Of a stretch of 64,000 nucleotides of DNA, positions 18,823 to 28,990 are shown in pieces (within the stretch, counting starts at the first letter, position 1; every line of letters starts with the position of its first letter). Source of the stretch: Celeribacter baekdonensis (lineage in GTDB: Bacteria > Pseudomonadota > Alphaproteobacteria > Rhodobacterales > Rhodobacteraceae); NCBI RefSeq assembly GCF_003047105.1, contig NZ_CP028475.1:3522786-3586785 (forward strand), read 5' to 3'. The position numbers and the translations under genes are program-made. The notes under the pieces are model-generated. The model searched no databases, was not told the origin of the DNA, and saw nothing but the letters and a program-made list of their open reading frames with translations.

Positions 18823-19428
18823 ATGCGGTATGACCTGCCATATGCTCGTCCGGGTCAAGTGATTGGCCTGCTCGGGGGATCGTTTGATCCCGCGCATGAA
18901 GGCCATGTGCATATCACCAAAATGGCGCTCAAACGGTTCAACTTGGATCGGGTGTGGTGGTTGGTCAGCCCCGGCAACCCTTTGAAACCAAAAGGCCCGG
19001 CGGCGATGGAAAAGCGGCTGTCCCATGCCCGCGCCGTGATGGATCACCCGCGTGTTGAGATCACCGCCCTCGAGACCCATACCAAAACACGCTATACTGC
19101 CGCCACGCTGGATGCGGTGAAGGCGCTCTATCCCGGAGTGAGTTTCGTCTGGCTGATGGGGGCGGATAATCTTGCCCAATTTCATCTTTGGCAGGATTGG
19201 CAAGGTATCATGGCGACAACGCCTGTGGGGGTGATCGCCCGGCCCGGCACGCGCGGCGCGGCGCGGAATTCGGTGGCCGCGCAAACCTTTGAATATGCAA
19301 AACTTCCGGCACGGGCGTCGCGGCTTTTGGGGCGGCGTGATGCGCCGTGTTGGTGTTTCATCAACGTACCGATGTCCGATACCTCCTCAAGCGAAATTCG
19401 CGCTAAAGGGGATTGGGGCGAGGTTTGA
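18823..19428 (+). CDS. nadD: Nicotinate-nucleotide adenylyltransferase
   Basis: A 201-residue enzyme that transfers AMP to nicotinate mononucleotide, giving the dinucleotide precursor of NAD+. It shows the nucleotidyltransferase motif [16 protein letters not shown] near the N-terminus, WLMGADNL in the middle and the C-terminal [12 protein letters not shown] 18823 with CAGGA upstream starts the usual [19 protein letters not shown]; the TTG at 18787 has no ribosome site. It is followed by dacB on the same strand. Confidence 0.95.
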   Translation: MRYDLPYARPGQVIGLLGGSFDPAHEGHVHITKMALKRFNLDRVWWLVSPGNPLKPKGPAAMEKRLSHARAVMDHPRVEITALETHTKTRYTAATLDAVKALYPGVSFVWLMGADNLAQFHLWQDWQGIMATTPVGVIARPGTRGAARNSVAAQTFEYAKLPARASRLLGRRDAPCWCFINVPMSDTSSSEIRAKGDWGEV

Positions 19429-19545
19429 GGCGGCAGTAAGGGCCATAAATGGGCGATTTTGCAACGCCTGACCTTGGTCATGTTTTCCCGTCTTGCCCGG
19501 ATCGCTACCACAAGGTTAACTCCAGCCTATTACGGGAGATTGGGT

Positions 19546-21029
19546 ATGAGTGTGAACAGACGTGCGATACTTGGGCTGCTTTTGGGCGGTGTGGCCGGGG
19601 CGGCGTTTGGGCAAGAGACAATGGTTTCACCGATTCCGAAACCACGTCCGCGTGATCTTCATAAACAGGATCTTCCATCTGGTGATACGCTTGTTGATCG
19701 GGCGGGCCTGTCGGGGGAGGTTGCCTTTGCCGTGGCGCATGTGGCGCAGGGAGAGATGTTAGAGGTCCGTGGCCCGCTTTTGCGTTTACCTCCGGCCTCT
19801 GTGGCGAAAACGGTGACGAGCCTTTATGCGCTGGAACATCTGGGGCCGGATTTTCGGTTTGTCACACGGGTTTTGGCGACAGGTCCGATCAGCAATGGCG
19901 CGGTGCAGGGCGATCTTATTTTGATCGGCAGTGGCGATCCGACTTTGGACACCGATGCGCTGGCTCGGCTGGCGAGCCAGCTTCGTGATGCGGGGGTTTC
20001 GGGCGTGTCTGGGCGGTTTCTGGTCCATGACAGCGCCTTGCCTCGGATTGAACAGATCGACGGGGCGCAGACCGAATATGCGGGTTACAACCCGGCCATT
20101 ACCGGGCTGAATTTGAATTACAATCGGGTGCATTTCGAGTGGCGACGTCAGGGCGAGGAGTACAGCCTGAAAATGGACGCGCGGGCCGAAAAATTTGCCC
20201 CGGACGTGCGCATTGCCCATATGCGGATCACGCAGCGCGACCGGCCGGTGTTTGATCACGAGCCGGGGCAGGGGCGGGACGAATGGACGGTGGCGCGCTC
20301 GGCACTTGGGGCGGGGGGGCGCGGTGGTTGCCGGTGCGTTTGCCGACGCTTTATGCGGGCGAAGTGTTTCAAACGGTTGCCGCGCAGCTTGGCCTGCGAT
20401 TGCCACAGGCGCAGCTGGCAAATACTGTCCCCGAAGCGGCTGAGATTGCCCGCCTTGAGAGTGCGCCTATGAGTTTGATTGTAAAGGATATGTTGAAATA
20501 TTCGACCAATTTGACAGCGGAGGTTTTGGGGCTTTTGACCACACAGGCACGCGGGGTGAACCCCGTGTCATTGCACGCCTCGGCGCAGGCGATGACCGAC
20601 TGGGCACGGGAACGATTTGGCTTGCGGCATATGTCTTTTGTCGATCACTCTGGTCTTGGCGGAGCCTCAAAAATATCCGTGTCTGATATGGTGCATATGC
20701 TAACGACGCCGGGGGTTGAGGCAACGCTTGCACCACTTTTGAAGCCGATCCCGATGAAGGATGCAAAGGGCGAGGTGATCAAAAATGCGCCGGCATCGGT
20801 GGTGGCCAAAACCGGGACGCTGGATTTTGTGTCGACATTGGCCGGATATCTTGAGGCGCCGGGGGGCACACGGATGGCCTTTGCCATTTTTGCCGCAGAC
20901 GTGCCAAAGCGTGAGGCGGCGAAACTGTCGGGTGAGGAAGTGCCTCAGGGGGCGAGGAGCTTCAATGCGGGGGCAAAGAAACTACAACAGTCGCTGATTG
21001 CACGCTGGGCAACCGCGTATCAGAGTTAA
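19546..21029 (+). pseudogene. dacB: D-alanyl-D-alanine carboxypeptidase/endopeptidase (PBP4, DacB), frameshifted
   Basis: The joined frames give about 494 residues of a class C penicillin-binding protein of the periplasm, which trims peptidoglycan peptides. Motifs are SVAKTVTSLYALE (catalytic Ser of SxxK), YSTNLTAEVLG (SxN) and AKTGTLD (KTG). An N-terminal signal (NRRAILGLLLGGVAGAAFG) precedes the mature part. The frame breaks at seven G (20313-20319); an eighth G restores SALGAGGARWLPVRLPTLYAGEVF, and 1484 bases is one short of whole codons. It is most likely intact in the organism. Start ATG 19546 follows GGGAG. Confidence 0.9.
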
Positions 21030-21055
21030 GCTGTCAGAAGCTCAGAAGAGACGGT

Positions 21056-21496
21056 TTAGGGGTTTTCCGCCTCATGCACGACAGCATAACGCGCCCGAGC
21101 ACCACGTTCGATGGCGGCGGCATGCAGACGGTCGATGGTGAGTTCGTAGCGGATTTCTTCCAAAAGGCGCAACTCAGCCTCATAGGTGTGCCCGTCCGCA
21201 GCAGCCACATCACAGGCCAAAGCATAAGCGGTTTCAAACAGATAGCCCGGAAGATTGTCGCGGATCAGGCCGAAGAGCGCGTCAAGGCCGTCTTCTTCGG
21301 AGAAGAGATCAAAGACGGTCGAGGAGACCACTTTGATCCGGTCTGGATCATAATCGGCAAAGATCGGCAGGTGGTTGACGATGTTCTCGATCGTGACCAA
21401 TTCCGCCGTGCGGATGTTTTCGTCAGACATGGATTGCGCAATCATGACAGCGACGAGGCAGTCTTGTGGCGTGAGGGAATGGGGCATATCGGTCAT
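21056..21496 (-). CDS. TerB-family (tellurite-resistance-like) protein
   Basis: A 146-residue, mainly helical cytoplasmic protein with the TerB signature around EDGLDALFGLIRDNLP and LACDVAAADGHTYEAELRLLEEI. TerB-like proteins bind metal ions and occur in stress and membrane-associated complexes; in this lineage a stand-alone copy is common and its role is unclear. The chosen start ATG 21496 (MTDMPHSLTPQDCLVAVM) matches the family N-terminus, although the ribosome site is weak. It is convergent with dacB and divergent from lysS. Confidence 0.82.
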   Translation of the reverse strand: MTDMPHSLTPQDCLVAVMIAQSMSDENIRTAELVTIENIVNHLPIFADYDPDRIKVVSSTVFDLFSEEDGLDALFGLIRDNLPGYLFETAYALACDVAAADGHTYEAELRLLEEIRYELTIDRLHAAAIERGARARYAVVHEAENP

Positions 21497-21728
21497 CGGA
21501 TCGGTCTTTTCATAGGAGCCTAAAGGCAGTTGACCGAAGGATAGGCGGGGCGTTGGGTGGGGGCAAGTCTTGTTCTGACCGGGCAGGATGTGGTGAGCGA
21601 AAATCCAGAGGATGAGGCTGCAAGAGAGCCAGTAATTCTTGACCCTTGGCGTGACTGGCAATAGACGACGAGTTTGCGGGTGGCCTCTGCGCCAAAGCCC
21701 CAAGCCAAATGATATAAGGATTGTCCCC

Positions 21729-23372
21729 ATGACTGACCTGCGTGACGCTGGTATGAGTTCGAAAGCCTGGCCCTTTGAAGAGGCGCGCAAGGTACTCAAG
21801 CGCTATGAGCAGTCCAAGGACAAGAAGGGCTTTGTGTTGTTTGAGACCGGCTACGGCCCGTCTGGCCTACCGCATATCGGTACTTTTGGTGAGGTCTTGC
21901 GCACCACGATGATCCGCCGCGCCTTTGAGGTGATTTCTGACGTTCCGACCCGGTTGATTTGTTTTTCGGACGATATGGACGGGATGCGCAAAGTGCCGGG
22001 CAATGTGCCAAACCAAGAGATGCTGAAAGAGAACGCGCAGCGGCCGTTGACCTCGGTGCCGGACCCGTTTGGCGAGTTTGAGAGCTTTGGCCACCACAAC
22101 AACGCGATGTTGCGGCGGTTTCTGGACACGTTTGGCTTTGAGTATGAGTTTTATTCGGCCACGGAGTTCTATGCCTCCGGTCAATTTGACGAGGTGCTCA
22201 AGCGCGCTGTCGACAAATATGATGAGGTGATGGCGGTGATGTTGAAATCGCTGCGGGATGAGCGTGCGGCGAGCTATTCGATTTTCTTGCCCATCCACCC
22301 GGAGACCGGGCGGGTGCTTTATGTGCCGATGAAATCGGTCAACCGCGATGAGTACACCATCACCTTTGACGACGAAGAGGGGCGCGAGTGGACCTTGCCG
22401 GTCACGGGCGGCACCGTGAAATTACAGTGGAAACCGGACTTTGGTGCGCGCTGGGCAGCGCTCGGCGTGGACTTTGAAATGTATGGCAAAGATCACAGCA
22501 CCAACACGCCGATTTATGACCGGATTTGTGAGATTTTGGGCGGCAAAAAGCCGGAGCACTTTACGTATGAATTGTTCTTGGACTCGAGCGGTCAGAAAAT
22601 TTCGAAATCGTCGGGCAATGGTCTGACGATTGATGAATGGCTGAGCTATGCGTCGACCGAAAGCCTGTCCTATTTCATGTATCAAAAACCCAAAACCGCG
22701 AAACGGATGCATTTTGATGTGATCCCTCGGGCGATGGATGAGTATCACCAACAGCTCCGCGCCTATGCCAAACAGGACGTCACCCAACGCGCCAACAACC
22801 CGGTGTTTCACATCCATGGGGCGGATGTGCCGGCCTCCGATATGGTCGTGCCGTTTACCATGTTGCTCAACCTCGCTTCTGTGGCGGGGGCTGAGGACAA
22901 GGATCAGCTGTGGGGCTATATCAAACGCTATGCACCAGAGGCGACGGCTGAAACCCACCCGCAATTGGATGCGGCGGCGGGGTATGCGGTGCGCTACTAC
23001 AATGACTTTGTGAAGCCCGAAAAGACCTTCCGTGCACCAACTGAGCAAGAGCGGGCGGCGATGACAGATTTGATGGCGGCCTTTGGTTCGGCCGAGGCGG
23101 CATTGGCCGAGATCGCCAAGAAAAACGCGGCGGATGGCGTGGAGGATGCTCTGCCTGTGGCGGATTTCACCGACGGGGATTTCTTGCAATCGGTGGTGTT
23201 TGCGGTCGGTAAGAACCACGAGTTTGACAACCTGCGCAATTGGTTCAAGGCGCTTTATGAGGTGCTTTTGGGTCAATCCGAAGGCCCGCGCTTTGGCTCT
23301 TTTGCGGCTCTTTACGGCGTCAATGAAACCATTGACCTGATCGCAAAAGGCTTGGCGGGCGAGCTGGCCTAA
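21729..23372 (+). CDS. lysS: Lysyl-tRNA synthetase, class I (archaeal type)
   Basis: A 547-residue enzyme that charges tRNA-Lys. It has the class I signatures: HIGT in [13 protein letters not shown] (49-52) and KISKS near residue 290, and not the class II motifs. Class I LysRS is typical of archaea and of alphaproteobacteria such as this lineage, so it is the expected housekeeping enzyme. Start ATG 21729 gives the usual [21 protein letters not shown]. No second copy is visible in the window. Confidence 0.95.
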   Translation: MTDLRDAGMSSKAWPFEEARKVLKRYEQSKDKKGFVLFETGYGPSGLPHIGTFGEVLRTTMIRRAFEVISDVPTRLICFSDDMDGMRKVPGNVPNQEMLKENAQRPLTSVPDPFGEFESFGHHNNAMLRRFLDTFGFEYEFYSATEFYASGQFDEVLKRAVDKYDEVMAVMLKSLRDERAASYSIFLPIHPETGRVLYVPMKSVNRDEYTITFDDEEGREWTLPVTGGTVKLQWKPDFGARWAALGVDFEMYGKDHSTNTPIYDRICEILGGKKPEHFTYELFLDSSGQKISKSSGNGLTIDEWLSYASTESLSYFMYQKPKTAKRMHFDVIPRAMDEYHQQLRAYAKQDVTQRANNPVFHIHGADVPASDMVVPFTMLLNLASVAGAEDKDQLWGYIKRYAPEATAETHPQLDAAAGYAVRYYNDFVKPEKTFRAPTEQERAAMTDLMAAFGSAEAALAEIAKKNAADGVEDALPVADFTDGDFLQSVVFAVGKNHEFDNLRNWFKALYEVLLGQSEGPRFGSFAALYGVNETIDLIAKGLAGELA

Positions 23373-23453
23373 AGCGTCACGACAATTGACGTAAATGTGA
23401 TCCAACCCTTCGTCTGGCTGCGTAAGATTGGCAGACAGACGGAGGGTTTTTAC

Positions 23454-23849
23454 ATGTTTAAAGCACTGATCACCGCAACAGTTCTGAGCCTTGCCCCGCT
23501 TGTGGCTGTGGCCGATGAGATGACGGATGTGATTTCTGATCAGCTACAGGCGTTTCAAAAGCGTGATGTAGGGACGGCGTGGGGCTACGCCAGTCCAATG
23601 ATCCAAGGCCAGTTTTTTGACCCGCGCAGTTTTGCTCATATCGTTGAACAGGGGTATGGCCCGATTTGGAACAATGCCACCGCGAGGTTTGGCATGAGCA
23701 TGGCGCAAGACGGGCGAGTGCTTCAGACGGTGATTGTCACCGATCAGGCGGGTCAAACGCAGGTCTATGAATACGACATGATTGAAACGGACGCCGGTTG
23801 GAAGGTCAACGGCGTGCGTCCGATTGAAATGCCGGATGTTGCCGTGTGA
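23454..23849 (+). CDS. Exported DUF4864-family protein
   Basis: A 131-residue protein with a clear signal peptide (MFKALITATVLSLAPLVAVA) and the DUF4864 pattern (QLQAFQKRDVGTAWGYASPMIQ...GWKVNGVRPIE). The fold resembles NTF2-like domains; the function is unknown and it is probably periplasmic. Start ATG 23454 has GGAGGG upstream. It is transcribed in the same direction as lysS with a gap of about 80 bases. Confidence 0.85.
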   Translation: MFKALITATVLSLAPLVAVADEMTDVISDQLQAFQKRDVGTAWGYASPMIQGQFFDPRSFAHIVEQGYGPIWNNATARFGMSMAQDGRVLQTVIVTDQAGQTQVYEYDMIETDAGWKVNGVRPIEMPDVAV

Positions 23850-24050
23850 CAGAGAGCGCGCGTTGCGCAGGGCCGCATTGAGCCGCGCGCAGGGTTAACA
23901 GCGGGGTTAACTTCGCTGCTGTAGAGCTTTCACATCTCGGGTCATGCGCCCGGATTTTCCATGACGAGAAACCATGAAAGAGCGTGCCGCACCGTGAGGG
24001 TTCGGCAGGCACCGGTCGCGCATGTATTGAAAGATGTGAAAGGGGTTCGG

Positions 24051-26339
24051 ATGAACAAGGCCATTACTGACGGGCTGGCGCTGATGCCGCCAGCTTTTGC
24101 GAACGGTTTAAGCGTTTGGTCCAGCGAGAACGGCACGCCGGGCTCGGCGACCTATGATGGGGCCGCAAACGCGGCGCTGGTCGCAGCGGACGCGGATTTC
24201 GGCGGCTGTCTGGAAATCGTCAAAAACACCACGACAACGAAGTTGCGCTACATGGGCGAAACCCCGCTTTTGCCGGGGATGTATCTTCAGATCACCGCAA
24301 AAGTGAAAGCGATTTCTGGAAATTTACCCTCGGTGCGGATTGCGGGCTGGGCGGGGAACAGCAGCTTTGCCCATGTGGCAGGGGTGACGGAAATTGGCAC
24401 CGAGGTGCCGCTGACCGCCTATGGCGAAGTGGTCGAAGTGACCGCGATTGTTGGTTCGGGCGCACGCGGTGGCGTGGACATGCCTTGGGGGCTTGATGCG
24501 GTTTACGGTCACTTTGGTTTGGATCTGACGGGCGCCAATGGCGGCACGGTTCGGATTGAGGACATCGTGATCGAGGATGTCACCTCCTATTTCCTCGGCG
24601 ACAGCTCTGGGCGCATCGACATTCGTGATTTTGGTGCAGTGGGGGACGGTGTAACCGATTGCAAAGCTGCTTTTGATGCGGCGGATGTGGCGGCAGACGG
24701 ACGTCAGATTCTTGTGCCGGAGGGAGTGTATTACATCTCCGATACGGTTTCGATGATCAATGAAGTTGTGTTTGATGGCACGGTCACGATGCCAGATGCG
24801 GCGCGTCTCACCCTGCGTCATGGGTTTCACCTCAACACCTATATTGATGCGTTTGGCGATGAGGTTTTGGGATTTAAAAAGGCGATTCAGGCGCTGTTTT
24901 ACTATTCCGATCATGACAGTCTTGATATGTGTGGTCGCCGCGTTGAATTGGATCAACCCATTGACGTCGCATATGTTTCTGGCGCGACGAAGTTGGAAGT
25001 ACGACGTGTGATCCGCAATGGCCAGATCAATGTCCAAGCCTCAAGCAATTGGGATGTGGAGGTGATGACATCCTCCGGCAGCTACAATGCGGCCTCTCCG
25101 CGGCAAATGACGAATGTGACCAATATCGCCAATGTTCAGGTCGGCAGCCTTGTGACGGGGACGGGTGTGGGGCGCGAGGTCTATGTTGAAGCGGTCAATG
25201 TTGGAGCGCAAACGTTGAGCCTGAGCCAGCCACTCTACGCGCCGAATGCCACCCAAACCTACACGTTCACGCGGTTTAAATATGTGTTGGATTTTTCGGG
25301 CCTGTCGAAACTGTCCCAGTTTCAGCTTTCCGATGTGGAATTTCTGTGCAACGGTCGTGCATCGGCGGTGATGCTTGCTCCTTCTGGCAGCAATTTCCAA
25401 CTGCGTGATTGTCATATCAAATCGCCGTTGAACCGAGGCGTGACCTCCATTGGCGGCGGCTGTCAGGATCTTCACATTGACCGTTGTTCTTTCGTGTCCA
25501 ACGAGCAAAGCGTTCGGGCAGAGGACCGTCAGTCGATTGCGTTTAACGTCAATGCCAATGACTCCAAAATTCGTGAAAACCGCTTTCAACGCTTTGGTCA
25601 CACGGGCATCGTGTATGGCAACGGTCATATGTTTATTGGCAACCACTGGTTTCAAGGCGATGATGACACAGACAGTCCGCGCATGGCTGGATTGGTTTTT
25701 ACCTATCCGAATGTGAAATCCATCATCACCGGGAATTACCTTGATAATTCGTTCATCGAAATGACGAATGAACATGATCCACGCCCGGAGTTTAATTCCG
25801 AGTTCTCCTTTGGCGGGTTAACGATCACGGGCAATATTTTCACCGTCAATGACAGTGCAAGTTGGTTCGCATGGATTGTGGTTAAGCCCTATGGTCCGGG
25901 CCATTTCATCCAAGGCCTATCGGTTCAGAACAACACCTTTAAGGCGATGAATGGCTACATTGATCGGGTCGATAAGGTCGATACGACCTTTGCTGATCTG
26001 GAATATAACTCGATGCGCAATATCACCTTTGAGGGCAATACGTTCAATGGGGTGAGCCAGAACACCATCAACCCTGCGTCGCTTGAATTCACCCAAGCCA
26101 CGGCGGCGACCAACTGGGTGTTGGACCCGTCAGCCTATTTGCCATTCAATGGCTGGGCGCGGGTGGTTGAAAGTCTTGTGTTCCGCAATGCAGTGACCGA
26201 TGCGTCGGGGACGACAGTGTTCCATACCCCCTATGCGACGGTCAACTACGGCTCTTCGTCCAATCAGATCCGTTTGACTTTTCCGGAGGCGACGAAGGGC
26301 ACAGTGAACATGATCGTGCGCATGGATCGCCCAATTTAG
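24051..26339 (+). CDS. Right-handed beta-helix protein, pectate-lyase/GH28-related
   Basis: A 762-residue protein. The first 190 residues look like a beta-sandwich carbohydrate-binding domain (DADFGGCLEIVKNTTTTKLRYMG, LPGMYLQITAKV). DIRDFGAVGDGVTDCKAAFDAAD then opens a pectate-lyase-3-type right-handed beta-helix, with rungs such as IRENRFQRFGHTGIVYGNG and LTITGNIFTVND. No classical signal peptide is seen, so it may stay in the cytoplasm or leave by a signal-less route; tailspike-like and polysaccharide-modifying roles are both possible. ATG 24051 follows AAAGGGG. It ends before a strong terminator. Confidence 0.8.
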   Translation: MNKAITDGLALMPPAFANGLSVWSSENGTPGSATYDGAANAALVAADADFGGCLEIVKNTTTTKLRYMGETPLLPGMYLQITAKVKAISGNLPSVRIAGWAGNSSFAHVAGVTEIGTEVPLTAYGEVVEVTAIVGSGARGGVDMPWGLDAVYGHFGLDLTGANGGTVRIEDIVIEDVTSYFLGDSSGRIDIRDFGAVGDGVTDCKAAFDAADVAADGRQILVPEGVYYISDTVSMINEVVFDGTVTMPDAARLTLRHGFHLNTYIDAFGDEVLGFKKAIQALFYYSDHDSLDMCGRRVELDQPIDVAYVSGATKLEVRRVIRNGQINVQASSNWDVEVMTSSGSYNAASPRQMTNVTNIANVQVGSLVTGTGVGREVYVEAVNVGAQTLSLSQPLYAPNATQTYTFTRFKYVLDFSGLSKLSQFQLSDVEFLCNGRASAVMLAPSGSNFQLRDCHIKSPLNRGVTSIGGGCQDLHIDRCSFVSNEQSVRAEDRQSIAFNVNANDSKIRENRFQRFGHTGIVYGNGHMFIGNHWFQGDDDTDSPRMAGLVFTYPNVKSIITGNYLDNSFIEMTNEHDPRPEFNSEFSFGGLTITGNIFTVNDSASWFAWIVVKPYGPGHFIQGLSVQNNTFKAMNGYIDRVDKVDTTFADLEYNSMRNITFEGNTFNGVSQNTINPASLEFTQATAATNWVLDPSAYLPFNGWARVVESLVFRNAVTDASGTTVFHTPYATVNYGSSSNQIRLTFPEATKGTVNMIVRMDRPI

Positions 26340-26363
26340 GCGAAAAGATCTAAGGTGAAGAGG

Positions 26364-26391
26364 ACCGGGCGGCTGAGGCTGCCCGGTTTTT
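26364..26391. terminator. Intrinsic terminator after the beta-helix gene
   Basis: ACCGGGC (26364-26370) pairs with GCCCGGT (26381-26387), followed by a T run. It lies between the convergent beta-helix and HugZ-like genes. Confidence 0.88.
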
Positions 26392-26893
26392 ATGACTGCG
26401 TCGGGATGAGATCGGCGGCGGTCAATTTATAGGCTTTGCCAAAGCCGCCATTCAGATCGGCAGTGAGCGGAGTGAAAGTGACAAAGGAAAAATCGGCAAA
26501 ATCGACGTAGAGTGCTGATTTCGGGTGATGGCTCAACCATGCGGTGCGCAGAGCGCCGTGGCGGGGATCATCGCGGGTCACAAAATCTGTGTCCACACGG
26601 GCGGAGAGGCGCGGAAAGGCCAAAGGGTCACCTTTGCCCGGCGCTTCACCCAGCAAAAGCCCGGCACGGGTATCGGTCCTGAGCGCTTGGGTGTGGGCCG
26701 ACAGATCCGAGATCAACGTCATCCAAGTGCCATCCTGCGCCAAGCCAAAGGCGATGCGTGTGACATGCGGTGCCCCGGTGGTTGGGTCAAGCACAGCCAG
26801 GGCAGCAAGCCGCGACGCGGTAATCACGTCCTGCGCCAAGGCGCGCGCTGTGTCATCGGTGTTCCGAATGGGTGAGGTGGTTTCTTGTGTCAT
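26390..26893 (-). CDS. HugZ-like pyridoxamine 5'-phosphate oxidase-fold protein
   Basis: A 167-residue split-barrel flavin- or heme-binding protein. The motifs ASRLAALAVLDPTTGAPHVTRIAFGL, MTLISDLSAHTQAL and RLSARVDTDFVTRDD are typical of the HugZ/PNPOx-like family, some members of which degrade heme; others have unknown substrates. The C-terminal heme-binding extension of true HugZ is absent, so heme oxygenase activity is uncertain. ATG 26893 begins MTQETTSPIRNTDD. Confidence 0.85.
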   Translation of the reverse strand: MTQETTSPIRNTDDTARALAQDVITASRLAALAVLDPTTGAPHVTRIAFGLAQDGTWMTLISDLSAHTQALRTDTRAGLLLGEAPGKGDPLAFPRLSARVDTDFVTRDDPRHGALRTAWLSHHPKSALYVDFADFSFVTFTPLTADLNGGFGKAYKLTAADLIPTQS

Positions 26894-26959
26894 ACCCCTG
26901 TTTAGCCTCTAACGGCCCCGTCGCCAATCTTGAAGGGCGCAGAGGCGGAGATTTCGTGC

Positions 26960-27652
26960 CTAGGCCGCCTGTTGAGCGGCAGGTTCAGAAACGATCCGGT
27001 ATCCCAGCCCCCAAACCGTCTGCACCATCTCCGGGTTGCCGCCGCTCAGCTCGATCTGGTGGCGGATACGGCTGAGATAGACGTTGATGATCCGGGCGTC
27101 GGGTTCATCATCCCACGCATAGAGGTGGTTCATAAACGCCTCGCGCGTCACCAACCGTTCGCGATGCAGGGACAGCATTTCAAGGATCTCATATTCTTTG
27201 CGCGTCAGATGCAACGCTCGACCATTCAGAGTTGCGATGCCGTGATGGCTGTCGAGGGTCAGAGGCCCAATGATCAGGTCTTTGCTGGCATAGCCAGCCG
27301 TCCGGCGCACGGCGGCTTTGATTTGTGCGGCAAGGGCTGCGGCATTTACCGGACCGTAAATCACATCATCCGCACCCATCGCGTAGGCCTTTTTGCGCAT
27401 CTCCCAACTCTCGGTTTCGGTCAAAACATAGATCGGGATCAAAGGATTGCGCTGGCGCACATGCTCAATCAATTTACACCCGTCCATATCCGGCATGTCA
27501 AGATCGAGCACGATGGCGCTTTGTTCGCCAAATTCGGCAAAATCCATCATGTCGCGCCCGTCATTGACCCGCGTCACCAAAAGCCCCGCATCCGCGAGCC
27601 CCGCGGCGGCTGTCATGGAATTCCAGTTTGTTTCAGAGAGAAGCACACGCAT
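26960..27652 (-). CDS. CtrA/OmpR-type transcription factor with a degenerate receiver domain
   Basis: A 230-residue regulator. The C-terminal winged helix (LTRKEYEILEMLSLHRERLVTREAFMNHLY) closely follows CtrA, the cell-cycle and motility regulator of alphaproteobacteria. In the receiver half the phosphoacceptor Asp remains (VLDLDMPDMDG), but the acidic pocket reads LLSETNWN with one acidic residue and the conserved Lys is missing (VIYGPVN). It probably works without normal phosphorylation. It is not canonical CtrA; a flagellar or cell-cycle regulator related to FtcR is possible. AAGGG precedes ATG 27652. Confidence 0.85.
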   Translation of the reverse strand: MRVLLSETNWNSMTAAAGLADAGLLVTRVNDGRDMMDFAEFGEQSAIVLDLDMPDMDGCKLIEHVRQRNPLIPIYVLTETESWEMRKKAYAMGADDVIYGPVNAAALAAQIKAAVRRTAGYASKDLIIGPLTLDSHHGIATLNGRALHLTRKEYEILEMLSLHRERLVTREAFMNHLYAWDDEPDARIINVYLSRIRHQIELSGGNPEMVQTVWGLGYRIVSEPAAQQAA

Positions 27653-28065
27653 AATCGACCCTTTTGTTATGCGCCGCCCTTTGGTTTTCGGGGGCGCAGT
27701 TGGGTCCGTTCTGGACGGCTGAGGCGGCCGTTTTGGCGCGCTGGTGTGAGGTTGATCTAATTTTAGCTAATTTGGATGGGGTCTTGGCAAGGATTTGTTA
27801 TGGTTAATGCCTGAAAAGAAAAGAAAATCCGAAAAAATATCGCGCGCAGAAAAGAATGCGGCGCAGGTGAGGCAAGAGGATGAAAGCTGTGAGGAAAATG
27901 GTCCAAAAACTGTGGTTAATCGGGCCAAGCGGGCGTTGCAAAATGCGATGCCCACAGTTTCAGACTACCCCCTGTGCATCATGATTCTCCACAGCTCTGT
28001 TGCTAAAACCTGATACATTCGTGTTAGGCTATATCAGATCGCAGCGACAGATCAGGGAGGATCCA
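27653..28065. other. Intergenic region between the CtrA-like gene and the monooxygenase gene
   Basis: About 410 bases contain promoters of two divergent units. A direct repeat CTAATTTTAGCTAATTT occurs near 27757-27773, and the stretch 27800-27870 is purine-rich. A 68-codon frame from 27810 encodes a Lys-rich peptide without family resemblance or ribosome site, so I do not call it. Confidence 0.35.
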
Positions 28066-28383
28066 ATGCCAACGATTTCCAAAGACAATGCCTGCCAGAC
28101 CGTCTTGACCACATTTGAAACCACGCCCGGTTCGGCACAGGACCTGATGGAGGCGCTTCAGTCCGCCTATGCGGAGGTGATTTCCAAACAGCCGGGATTC
28201 ATTTCGGCGGCGCTTCATATCAATGACGCCCAAACCCGGATCGCCAATTATTCGCAATGGACCAAGCGCGAGGATTATCAGGCAATGTTGCGCACCGACG
28301 AGATGCGCAAACGCAACCGGGTGATCAATGGCATGTGCAAGACATTTGAACCCGTCATGTATGAAGTAGAAGGAATTTATTAA
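28066..28383 (+). CDS. Antibiotic-biosynthesis-monooxygenase (ABM) fold protein
   Basis: A 105-residue ferredoxin-like alpha/beta barrel protein of the ABM/YgiN type (TTFETTPGSAQDLMEALQSAYAEVISKQPGFISAALHIN, NYSQWTKREDYQAM). Such small dimers oxidise quinols or other aromatic compounds without cofactors, or serve in stress responses; the substrate here is unknown. ATG 28066 follows GGGAGG. Its stop overlaps the start of the next gene (TAATG), so the two are co-translated. Confidence 0.85.
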   Translation: MPTISKDNACQTVLTTFETTPGSAQDLMEALQSAYAEVISKQPGFISAALHINDAQTRIANYSQWTKREDYQAMLRTDEMRKRNRVINGMCKTFEPVMYEVEGIY

Positions 28384-28961
28384 TGCGTTTGGCAATACTC
28401 ATGACTTTGATGGCCGGAGCGGCGTTCGCGGACCCGGTCGGGATCACCCCAGATACGATGGCGGTCACGGTCGAGACCCCCACCGGCCCAATGGAGATTT
28501 CGCGCATTCAGGACAATGCCAATGAACTCTCCGGCACATGGGCGCAGACCTCGCGGCCTTGCCCGAATTTCTGCATCCAACCGATGGCCCCCGCACCGGG
28601 CGTGACCACCATCGGCGAATTGGAACTTATGGCAATGTTGCAGGACCCGAATGCCATGGTGCTCGACAGCCGGGTCAAACCGGATTTCGACGGCGGCGCC
28701 ATCCCGGGTGCTGTGCATATGCCCTACACGGAGGCGGCGGATCGGCTGGGTGAGCTGGGCTGTGAGCCGGATTTCGAAGGCTTCATTTGCGACGGCGACC
28801 AAGTCAAAACCGTCGCGCTCTATTGCAACGGCCCATGGTGCGGCCAATCCCCCACGGCTGCGCGCCGCATGATCGAAGCAGGCTTTCCGGCGGAGAAAAT
28901 TTTCTACTACCGCGGCGGCATGCAGGTCTGGCGGATGCTGGGGCTGACGGTGACGGAGTAG
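28383..28961 (+). CDS. Exported rhodanese-like protein
   Basis: A 192-residue protein with a signal peptide (MRLAILMTLMAGAAFA) and a rhodanese domain (VLDSRVKPDFDGGAIPGAVHMPY). The active-site loop reads LYCNGPWCGQS, with the persulfide-forming Cys followed by a second Cys. It is probably a periplasmic sulfur-handling enzyme. Start ATG 28383 overlaps the stop of the ABM gene. It ends just before palindromic repeat copy B. Confidence 0.88.
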   Translation: MRLAILMTLMAGAAFADPVGITPDTMAVTVETPTGPMEISRIQDNANELSGTWAQTSRPCPNFCIQPMAPAPGVTTIGELELMAMLQDPNAMVLDSRVKPDFDGGAIPGAVHMPYTEAADRLGELGCEPDFEGFICDGDQVKTVALYCNGPWCGQSPTAARRMIEAGFPAEKIFYYRGGMQVWRMLGLTVTE

Positions 28962-28990
28962 GGAGAGCACTCCCAAATGGAATGAACCGT

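Noticed and set aside
27810..28013. A small Lys-rich protein gene
   Set aside because: No ribosome-binding site, no recognisable relatives, and biased composition in a promoter region.
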